Below, piece by piece: positions 1-4,214 of a stretch of DNA of 6,609 nucleotides. The notes beneath the pieces were generated by a model. That model searched no databases, was not told the DNA's origin, and saw nothing but the letters and a program-made list of their open reading frames with translations. A program made the translations under genes and the position numbers. Position 1 is the first letter of the stretch, and every line of letters starts with the position of its first letter. The stretch spans positions 1 to 6,609 of the forward strand of contig JAILDR010000096.1 of assembly GCA_024689285.1 (NCBI GenBank). The letters are read 5' to 3'. The DNA comes from Bacteroidales bacterium. Its GTDB lineage: Bacteria > Bacteroidota > Bacteroidia > Bacteroidales > F082.

Positions 1-148
1 CTCCCTCATCGGTGGTGGTGACTCAGTAGCCTGCATCAATAAGTTCGGTTTGGCCGACCAAGTGAGCTACGTCTCCACAGGCGGCGGCGCTTTGCTCGAA
101 GCCATCGAAGGCAAGGAACTCCCAGGTATTGCTGCTATTAAAAAGTAA
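1..148 (+). CDS. pgk: Phosphoglycerate kinase, 3' end (partial)
   Basis: This is the C-terminal 48 residues of phosphoglycerate kinase, the glycolytic enzyme that transfers phosphate from 1,3-bisphosphoglycerate to ADP in the cytoplasm. The reading frame enters at base 2 and ends at TAA 146-148. The translation holds the family's nucleotide-binding loop (IGGGDSVA), followed by NKFGLAD, the highly conserved [10 protein letters not shown] segment and the usual LPGIAAI ending, so the C-terminus is intact and of normal position. The start lies outside the window. It is a core housekeeping gene and marks the left boundary of what looks like accessory DNA. The next gene is convergent, with a long hairpin between them. 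Confidence 0.96.
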   Translation, partial: SLIGGGDSVACINKFGLADQVSYVSTGGGALLEAIEGKELPGIAAIKK

Positions 149-172
149 AACGGTCTTTAAGGCTTAAGTAAA

Positions 173-226
173 ACAATCTTTAGGGCTTTGCTGTCACTAC
201 CCATGGACAGCGAAGCCCTAAATTGT
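173..226. terminator. Long intergenic hairpin, likely terminator between pgk and the convergent gene
   Basis: Bases 179-195 pair with 206-222 over 17 positions, with one G-U wobble and a 10-base loop. A further ACAA/TTGT (173-176 with 223-226) extends the stem past a two-base bulge. It lies 25 bases after the pgk stop and about 120 bases past the end of the convergent minus-strand gene. There is no long T-run on the plus strand; reading leftwards the hairpin is followed by TTGTTTTAC, slightly U-rich. A two-way terminator or mRNA 3'-end stabiliser is the likely role. An imperfect direct copy of the left arm precedes it (147-165 versus 170-188, period 23). Confidence 0.6.
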
Positions 227-315
227 TACAATTCCAGACAGCCATACGAGAACCAATCAACAAGGAAAAAAGGGAGCCGCCATCAGGCAGACCCCCCCTT
301 GATCCCTCTAAAATT

Positions 316-342
316 AACTGCAACAACTGCAACAACTGCAAC
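316..342. repeat. Left arm of 27-bp inverted repeat, 3 x AACTGCAAC
   Basis: Three perfect tandem copies of the 9-mer AACTGCAAC end four bases outside the stop codon of the minus-strand gene. The exact reverse complement, again three copies, occurs at 1952-1978 upstream of the same gene. The pair encloses the gene, its leader and its promoter. Confidence 0.9.
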
Positions 343-346
343 AGAA

Positions 347-1663
347 TTAGCTCGCGAGTTTGACTTTCTTCATGTAATCCTCTGTTTTGCAGAAGTTTCG
401 GTTTTCTTCATCAAAAACAATATACTTGCGGTTCATCCAGCTGCGTAGGGTCGACTCGCCGTCGCCCTGCTTTCCGCAGCTGAACCTCATGTTGCGGTAT
501 TGTTCGCGGGTGAAGCTGTCGGGCAGCAGGTTGAGCAGGTTTTGCGGACCGCGCTGGCGCTGCATCGCCACCTCCTCGTTCAGTTCGTCCTCCAGCTGCT
601 GGCCGAAGTAGAGCATCTTGCACCAGAGGTCGTACTGCACGCTCCAGCGGATGAACTCATCGAAGGTCTCGCCCCATTGGCAGCCGTTGGCCACATAGAG
701 CACCATACTCTTGAGCCAGGCAATCACATGGGCGCGATAGCTGAGCACGCGGTAGGCCTCCGACTCATAGAGCCTGATGCGGTCCTCGTTCTCGTCCCGC
801 ATGGCGAGGGACAGTTTTGTGGCCTCCGGACAAAGGATGAGTCCGCTGGCGGCTTCCAACCGGTTGATGTAAGGTTTCAGTTCCTCGGCGAAGGCCTCGT
901 CGTAGTCGCCGAACACTGGTGCCGAGTGGTCGTCATCGTTGCGGATGATGGTCGCGATGTCAAGACGGCTCAGGGTGCCGTCGTTCACCATCTTCCTGAA
1001 GAAGCGCTTGGCGTTAGGCGGTGTGGTGGAGGCGTTGAAGTTCCAGCGCAGGGGCGCGATGCCCGAGACCGCGTCGGCACCCACGCGCTCCTGTCCGGCC
1101 AGCGCGTTGTCGAAGGCCTTGCGGATGAGCAGCCCCACCTCGTCGGGGCTTCGCTTCGAGGTCACCTTCTTAAGTGCGTCGATCTCGTCAGTGAGGAGGT
1201 AGAGGTAGCGCTCGCCGTTGCTGTTGGCGTCGATGACGCGCTGGTTGAAGGCCGCGTCGGTGAGGTCGTCGCCAAGCATCTGGATGCAGATGTCCTTCGG
1301 GCGCGGCATTTTCATCTTCATCTGTGCGTTCATCCGTTTCCATTCCGTCTCACGCTCGCGGTTGGGGAGGTCGCGCAGGCGGATGTCCTCCATGATGAGC
1401 TCGACGGGCTTCTTGATGCAGCCCTTGCCGACGGACTGGCGTCCGACCAGCACGTTCATGAAGGTGGCCTCGTGAAGGACGTTGTCCCAGTAGCGGAACT
1501 TCACGCCGTGCAGATGCGCCGCAAGGGCGGGGAACACGGCTGAAGCCACAGCGGGCTTGTAGTAGGAAGGGACGTTCTTGGTGAGCAGGCCGATGAGGGC
1601 CGGCAGCTCGTTGGGCAGTTCGGGCGGCATAGCGATGCCGCAGTTTTCTTGAAATGGTAACAT
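347..1663 (-). CDS. VirE/DUF3987-type primase-helicase ATPase, C-terminal-only form
   Basis: The 438-residue protein resembles the C-terminal half of the VirE/DUF3987-like proteins (BT4734-associated) of Bacteroidales, which are thought to be P-loop ATPases of replicative or mobile-element type. Visible landmarks are the family opening LPNELPALIGLLT (res. 16-28), FRYWDNVLHEAT (56-67), a P-loop-like GRQSVGKG (74-81) with Gly where Ser/Thr is normal, a Walker-B-like YLYLLTDEID (153-162), a sensor-like WNFNASTTP (207-215), a candidate arginine finger SR (232-233), WLKSMVLYVANG (316-327) and a C-terminal helix-turn-helix-like part (about 376-414). Related proteins usually carry several hundred N-terminal residues before this point. 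Here an in-frame TGA lies about 45 bases upstream of ATG 1663, so no N-terminus is joined in frame. Met12 (1630) is an alternative start. Base composition is clearly GC-richer than the next gene. It is either a short family member or a remnant that is still open. Confidence 0.8.
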   Translation of the reverse strand: MLPFQENCGIAMPPELPNELPALIGLLTKNVPSYYKPAVASAVFPALAAHLHGVKFRYWDNVLHEATFMNVLVGRQSVGKGCIKKPVELIMEDIRLRDLPNRERETEWKRMNAQMKMKMPRPKDICIQMLGDDLTDAAFNQRVIDANSNGERYLYLLTDEIDALKKVTSKRSPDEVGLLIRKAFDNALAGQERVGADAVSGIAPLRWNFNASTTPPNAKRFFRKMVNDGTLSRLDIATIIRNDDDHSAPVFGDYDEAFAEELKPYINRLEAASGLILCPEATKLSLAMRDENEDRIRLYESEAYRVLSYRAHVIAWLKSMVLYVANGCQWGETFDEFIRWSVQYDLWCKMLYFGQQLEDELNEEVAMQRQRGPQNLLNLLPDSFTREQYRNMRFSCGKQGDGESTLRSWMNRKYIVFDEENRNFCKTEDYMKKVKLAS

Positions 1664-1718
1664 GATTTTTGGTTTTAAAAGGTTAATTGGGTCATTTTTG
1701 GTTCATTTTTGGGGTTAA

Positions 1719-1762
1719 TTTTAGGTAGGAGGAAAGTAGGAGTTAGGTAGGAGTTACATCGG
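1719..1762. repeat. 11-bp tandem array, GTAGG type (4 units)
   Basis: Four consecutive 11-mers read TTTTAGGTAGG, AGGAAAGTAGG, AGTTAGGTAGG and AGTTACATCGG. Looser 11-base repeats flank them: GTCATTTTTGG and TTCATTTTTGG at 1691-1712, and GTCATATTTGG and TTAATTTTTGG at 1786-1807. The array lies in the 5' leader of the minus-strand VirE-like gene, about 55 to 100 bases before its start codon. Eleven is not a multiple of three, so this is not a coding repeat. Confidence 0.75.
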
Positions 1763-1832
1763 AGTTGGAAATTTTGGATTTTGCGGTCATATTTGGTTAA
1801 TTTTTGGGTTTGGATTTTCGGTTTTGGTGCCG

Positions 1833-1865
1833 CAAAGATAGAACATGGTTTTTGCGCTTTACGAA
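1833..1865 (-). promoter_or_regulatory. Bacteroidetes-type promoter for the VirE-like gene
   Basis: On the minus strand a perfect -7 box TATCTTTG (1833-1840; consensus TAnnTTTG) lies 21 bases from TTCG (1862-1865), a three-of-four match to the -33 TTTG. Transcription would start near 1827, giving a leader of about 160 bases. The spacing fits the known 19-21 range of sigma-ABfr promoters. Confidence 0.6.
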
Positions 1866-1872
1866 TAAAACG

Positions 1873-1886
1873 GCAAAAATTTTTGC
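1873..1886. promoter_or_regulatory. Perfect 14-bp palindrome, possible operator
   Basis: GCAAAAATTTTTGC is a perfect palindrome just upstream of the -33 element of the minus-strand promoter, where an activator or AT-rich upstream element could sit. No regulator gene is visible nearby, so the role is inferred from position only. Confidence 0.35.
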
Positions 1887-1951
1887 ACATATAACTAATT
1901 TTTTACAATATACTAATACACAATCAAATACATTTTCATTTCAGTCGTTTT

Positions 1952-1978
1952 GTTGCAGTTGTTGCAGTTGTTGCAGTT
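1952..1978. repeat. Right arm of 27-bp inverted repeat, 3 x GTTGCAGTT
   Basis: Three perfect tandem copies of GTTGCAGTT are the exact reverse complement of the array at 316-342. The last copy runs into nine consecutive T (1977-1985). The arm lies about 90 bases upstream of the VirE-like promoter, so the inverted repeat encloses the whole transcription unit. Confidence 0.9.
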
Positions 1979-2115
1979 TTTTTTTCGGCCTATGCAGACG
2001 GCACCCCTTGGGTACTACGGCTCAAATCGGCTGCTGAGCTTGTCTAAGTTTAGTTAGTATGTGCCTGCTTTTTGAAAAATTCCAATCATCTTATTTCCAG
2101 CAATATATCCGACAG

Positions 2116-2135
2116 CAAACGACAACAAACGACAA
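2116..2135. repeat. 10-bp tandem repeat CAAACGACAA (2 copies)
   Basis: Two perfect copies of CAAACGACAA are followed by decayed units CAGTTGACTA and CAAACGTTTA in the same 10-base register to about 2155. They lie 30 to 70 bases upstream of the promoter candidate of the nuclease gene and could be a regulator site in helical phase. Confidence 0.6.
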
Positions 2136-2183
2136 CAGTTGACTACAAACGTTTAATCAACGGCTTAGTCTTGACAAGGTTTG

Positions 2184-2191
2184 CATCTTTG
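2184..2191 (+). promoter_or_regulatory. Candidate -7 promoter element of the nuclease gene
   Basis: CATCTTTG matches TAnnTTTG at all but the first base and sits 26 bases before the ATG at 2218. No good -33 TTTG is found at 19-21 bases. A TTGACA at 2171-2176 is spaced wrongly for a sigma-70 type promoter. The leader would be about 20 bases with only a weak AAGAG ribosome site. Confidence 0.4.
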
Positions 2192-2217
2192 CAGGGTAAA
2201 ACTTAATTCATAAGAGT

Positions 2218-2691
2218 ATGACAAACAAAAAGCCATTCGACAAAGAAAACACGACAAAGATTCCGTTCGGAGATCTTATTGAACTCATCAACCAGAAATG
2301 CGACTACAAATTTGCTATTATCGACAATGAGGTTGACGAGGAACTGATGACATTGGCCAGGAAGGAAGGCATTGACCTGACGGGCTATAAGCATGTGATT
2401 GAAACATCGGGTATACAGCATTCTGAGAATAGGCATGGAAAACAAAGCAAGGACAGAGAGCCGTTGTCAATAGAGGATTACTTGCTAGTCCCGTTTATTA
2501 TTCGGAATCGGGATAAAGTACACATTTCGTCATCAAAATCAAAGCTTCATGAAATGAATCTGTTGGTCTATGAGAAGCAGATAGGATTAAACTACTATTA
2601 TGTGGAAGAAATCAGGACAGGGAAAAAGAGTTTGGCATTCCAGACTATGTACAAACGTGCAATAAAAAGCCCCTCTGACGAGGGGCTGTAG
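2218..2691 (+). CDS. Stand-alone PBECR-like (phage Barnase/EndoU/ColicinE5-D/RelE-like) nuclease
   Basis: This 157-residue protein has no signal peptide or membrane segment and should be cytoplasmic. Residues about 50-146 match the pattern I associate with PBECR domains, predicted RNases found fused to phage head or MuF-type proteins and in polymorphic toxins: YKHVIETSGIQHSENRHG (57-74, with His59, His68 and His73), an acidic DY and hydrophobic segment IEDYLLVPFII (85-95), NRDKV (97-101), and the closing strand pair YYYVEEIRTGKKSLAFQTMYK (126-146). The first 50 residues are a short helical leader rather than a phage head domain, so it is the nuclease part alone. It is AT-richer than the VirE-like gene. 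No obvious protein antitoxin is adjacent. Its last codons (SPSDEGL, TAG 2689-2691) are written inside the terminator hairpin of an opposing small RNA. The domain call is by eye; a toxin role is inferred. Confidence 0.68.
   Translation: MTNKKPFDKENTTKIPFGDLIELINQKCDYKFAIIDNEVDEELMTLARKEGIDLTGYKHVIETSGIQHSENRHGKQSKDREPLSIEDYLLVPFIIRNRDKVHISSSKSKLHEMNLLVYEKQIGLNYYYVEEIRTGKKSLAFQTMYKRAIKSPSDEGL
2661..2687 (-). terminator. Rho-independent terminator of a minus-strand RNA
   Basis: On the minus strand AGCCCCTC, loop GTCA and GAGGGGCT form a perfect 8-bp GC-rich stem (2668-2687) followed directly by TTTTATT. The T-run is present only in this direction; the plus strand continues GTAGGTGTT. The hairpin lies within the last codons and just before the stop of the nuclease gene, yet clearly serves leftward transcription. 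Confidence 0.85.
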
Positions 2692-2779
2692 GTGTTATCG
2701 CGGAGGGTGCATCCATAAGGCCGCCCCTTTACGTCTTGATAATCAATTCATTTTTCACTCCGTTTCCGCGACCAACTGC
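2664..2779 (-). ncRNA. Putative structured small RNA (about 116 nt)
   Basis: A promoter (2783-2813) and a strong intrinsic terminator (2661-2687) on the minus strand delimit a transcript of about 116 bases with no gene of useful size. Its ends can pair: TCGCGGA (2765-2771) with TCCGCGA (2698-2704) over seven bases, enclosing about 60 bases that include a small TTGA-TTA-TCAA hairpin and a G/C-rich segment (about 2705-2728) able to pair AGGG with CCCT. A nine-codon GTG reading frame preceded by GGAG is the only peptide seen. I do not recognise it as tmRNA, SRP RNA, RNase P, 6S or a known riboswitch. Its 3' end is antisense to the last 28 or so bases of the nuclease gene, which makes it a candidate regulator. 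Promoter, terminator and closing stem are seen; the RNA itself is inferred. Confidence 0.6.
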
Positions 2780-2782
2780 CTG

Positions 2783-2813
2783 CAAAAATACAACATTTCC
2801 ATGAATCCGCAAG
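2783..2813 (-). promoter_or_regulatory. Bacteroidetes-type promoter of the small RNA
   Basis: On the minus strand a perfect -7 box TATTTTTG (2783-2790) is separated by 19 bases from CTTG (2810-2813), a three-of-four match to the -33 TTTG. The predicted start is near 2779, just before GGCAGTTGG. Confidence 0.6.
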
Positions 2814-2872
2814 GGGTTGGTAGAAAAATGCCGCATTTTCCGTCTGTTCAGCCGAAAACACCGCCAAAAAAC

Positions 2873-2950
2873 GAACCTATGTTCATTGGCTGATGAACAT
2901 AACTGGATTGGCCGATGAACATAACTGGATTGGCTGATGAACCTAGGTTC
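2873..2950. repeat. 22-bp direct repeats bounded by palindromes
   Basis: Two full 22-bp units (2885-2906, 2907-2928; one mismatch, T or C at the seventh base) and 14 bases of a third (2929-2942) are bounded by GAACCTATGTTC (2873-2884, one mismatch from a palindrome) and the perfect palindrome GAACCTAGGTTC (2939-2950). ATGTTCAT (2879-2886) and ATGAACAT (2893-2900) form an 8-bp stem with a six-base loop. The layout recalls iteron-like protein sites. Confidence 0.8.
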
Positions 2951-2997
2951 GGGAAAAAAGAGTCAAGTGAACCACAATGAAAACAAATTCGTGTACC

Positions 2998-3035
2998 ATA
3001 GGCGTAGGATAGGCGTAGCGTAGACGTAGTATAGG
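2998..3035. repeat. 11-bp tandem array, ATAGGCGTAGG type
   Basis: The units are ATAGGCGTAGG, ATAGGCGTAGC, GTAGACGTAGT and a partial ATAGG. They lie about 115 bases upstream of the first promoter of the lipoprotein operon and are G-rich on the plus strand, similar in flavour to the array in the VirE-like leader. Confidence 0.8.
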
Positions 3036-3048
3036 CCAAGTGCATCCT

Positions 3049-3079
3049 GTCAATAGGAATCAGTCGCAAGACACAAAAG
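3049..3079 (+). repeat. Dispersed motif, copy 1 (inverted to 6551-6578)
   Basis: The segment contains AAGACACAAAAG (3068-3079), preceded by ATCAGT and GTCAA. The same elements in the same order occur on the minus strand at 6551-6578, with 12 identical bases at the core and a four-base insertion here. Each copy is close to an 11-bp array. It looks like part of a repeated intergenic element. Confidence 0.6.
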
Positions 3080-3151
3080 TGAACCTGTTACGGCGAATCA
3101 CGATCATTTCATACATTTTTCCAACCTTTTCGTACATTTCACAAAAATCGC

Positions 3152-3184
3152 TATTTTTGCATTCCCGACAAGTTGCTACTTTTG
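3152..3184 (+). promoter_or_regulatory. Tandem promoter candidates for the lipoprotein operon
   Basis: Two perfect TAnnTTTG boxes occur: TATTTTTG (3152-3159) and TACTTTTG (3177-3184). The first has TTTC at 3128-3131, a 20-base spacer and a three-of-four -33 match. The second has TTTT at 3154-3157 with a 19-base spacer, so its -33 region overlaps the first -7 box. A palindrome CAAAAAT-cgct-ATTTTTG (3142-3159) covers the first box and could be an operator. The leader from the second promoter is about 30 bases. Confidence 0.6.
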
Positions 3185-3221
3185 CCTCGTCAGGCTGATA
3201 ATAATAATGTAAAATGATATA

Positions 3222-4214
3222 ATGATTATGAAACCGCTACACTTTTTCCTTACGTTGCTGATGCTTGCCGGAGTTGGATGCTCTCCGACCCCGCAGGCTG
3301 AAAAGCAGCATGCAAAAACCGAGCATCATGCTCCTGCCAACGGCATCTATTATTGGAAGACGGTCTTTGACCTCAACGAGACGGAGCGGAACTTCCTTGA
3401 AGAACATCATGTGAAAAGGCTTTATCTACGTCTCTTCGATGTGGTGCCAGCCGACAAAAGCGAGAAAAGCGCCTTTGACTTTGAGGCAGTACCCAATGCC
3501 ACGATTGCGTTCAAGAATTCCATCCCTGAGAATGTCGAGATTATCCCCGTGGTTTATATCACTATTGACGCGTTGAGGCAAATCGTCAATTCGGATAAAG
3601 ACTATGCAGGGCTTATCGTGGAACGGGTGATGAACATTGCAGATTTTCAGGATTTGGGTCACATAAGCGAGGTGCAGCTGGATTGCGACTGGACACAGCG
3701 GACGCAGGACGGCTATTTTGCGCTCTGCAAGACTGTGAAAGAGAAGCTGGAACCATACGGCATTGAGTTGAGCTGTACCATCAGACTGTGGCAACTGGCT
3801 TGTGCCTGTCCCCCAGTTGACCGTGGCGTGCTGATGTTGTACAACACGGGAAATGTCACCAGCCCTGATACCCAGAATTCTATTCTCGACCTTGATGATG
3901 TGAAATCCCATTTGAAGGGCAACGATTACGACTTACCGTTGGATTTTGCCTATCCTGCTTTCAACTGGTATGTGTGGTTTCACAATGGTGCATACAGAGG
4001 TCTGTTTCACGAAATGCCTACTGGAGAACTTGACGAATGTGATACATTACGCGAAGAGCGCGTGAGTTTTGAAGATCTTCGGAGTTTGGACAGCCTTTTG
4101 CACATAAAAATCCACAAGTCAGAATGCGCGTCTGTTATACTTTATCATCTTGATTCAGCTAACCTTTCAAATTACAGCACCGATGAGATACGCCAGATTT
4201 ATCGTTACAATTAG
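3222..4214 (+). CDS. Secreted lipoprotein, probable TIM-barrel (glycoside-hydrolase-like) domain
   Basis: The 330-residue protein starts with a signal peptide and a lipobox-like AGVGC (Cys20), so it is probably lipid-anchored in the envelope. A Met at 3228 is an equally good start and gives a more typical MKPLHFF opening. After a linker (21-39) come alternating strands and helices: VKRLYLRLFDV (64-74), VEIIPVVYI (105-113), ISEVQLDCDW (148-157, Asp154 and Asp156), IELSCTIRLWQL (181-192), RGVLMLYNTGN (201-211), LPLDFAYPAFNWYVWF (238-253) and ASVILYHLD (303-311). This order suggests a TIM barrel such as seen in DUF3142-type and glycoside-hydrolase-like proteins, with acidic residues at strand ends. 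I cannot assign a substrate. The gene heads a two-gene operon and overlaps the next start by 32 bases. Confidence 0.75.
   Translation: MIMKPLHFFLTLLMLAGVGCSPTPQAEKQHAKTEHHAPANGIYYWKTVFDLNETERNFLEEHHVKRLYLRLFDVVPADKSEKSAFDFEAVPNATIAFKNSIPENVEIIPVVYITIDALRQIVNSDKDYAGLIVERVMNIADFQDLGHISEVQLDCDWTQRTQDGYFALCKTVKEKLEPYGIELSCTIRLWQLACACPPVDRGVLMLYNTGNVTSPDTQNSILDLDDVKSHLKGNDYDLPLDFAYPAFNWYVWFHNGAYRGLFHEMPTGELDECDTLREERVSFEDLRSLDSLLHIKIHKSECASVILYHLDSANLSNYSTDEIRQIYRYN

Larger units (their letters stand above)
1664..2217. other. Gene-free stretch with long leader, repeats and two promoter regions
   Basis: I see no credible gene in these 554 bases. They hold the G-poor (minus-strand sense) leader of the VirE-like gene with 11-bp periodic repeats, its promoter near 1833-1865, a perfect 14-bp palindrome at 1873-1886, the right 9-mer inverted-repeat arm with a run of nine T (1977-1985), a 10-bp tandem repeat at 2116-2135, and the promoter candidate of the nuclease gene. 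Bases 1987-2110 show nothing beyond a CGGCT direct repeat near 2020-2035. Confidence 0.6.
2692..3221. other. Gene-free, repeat-rich intergenic region
   Basis: No credible gene is found on either strand in 530 bases. From left to right it holds most of the putative small RNA and its promoter, a 22-bp repeat block bounded by palindromes (2873-2950), an 11-bp array (2998-3035), a motif shared in inverted orientation with the window end (3049-3079) and tandem promoters for the lipoprotein operon (3152-3184). Confidence 0.65.

Noticed and set aside
188..448. Plus-strand 86-codon frame after pgk
   Set aside because: It starts inside the hairpin stem, crosses the 9-mer repeats and runs into the 3' end of the convergent gene.
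500..1543. Long plus-strand open frame of 347 codons
   Set aside because: It is antisense to the VirE-like gene, its translation is low-complexity Val/Leu/Ala/His-rich without motifs, and it is explained by the GC-rich codons of the real gene.
1675..1890. Minus-strand 71-codon frame in the VirE-like leader
   Set aside because: Its start lies upstream of the best promoter, its sequence is just translated A/C-rich leader repeats, and there is no ribosome site.
2720..2755. Nine-codon GTG peptide within the small RNA as a leader peptide
   Set aside because: It has a GGAG upstream but is very short, lacks runs of one amino acid, and no gene follows that it could attenuate.
2885..2942. CRISPR array
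   Set aside because: The 22-bp units are adjacent with no unique spacers, and no cas gene is present.
2934..2960. Hammerhead ribozyme core (CTGATGA followed by GAAA)
   Set aside because: The bases between cannot form a proper stem II joined to GAAA, and no matching stems I and III with a cleavage triplet are seen; the CTGATGA belongs to the 22-bp repeat.
3049..3079. Terminal inverted repeats of an insertion sequence with 6551-6578
   Set aside because: There is no transposase between them, no target duplication, and the order of array and motif differs at the two ends.
3426..3911. Minus-strand frame of 161 codons inside the lipoprotein gene
   Set aside because: Mirror frame of a well-supported gene; no motif or start context.
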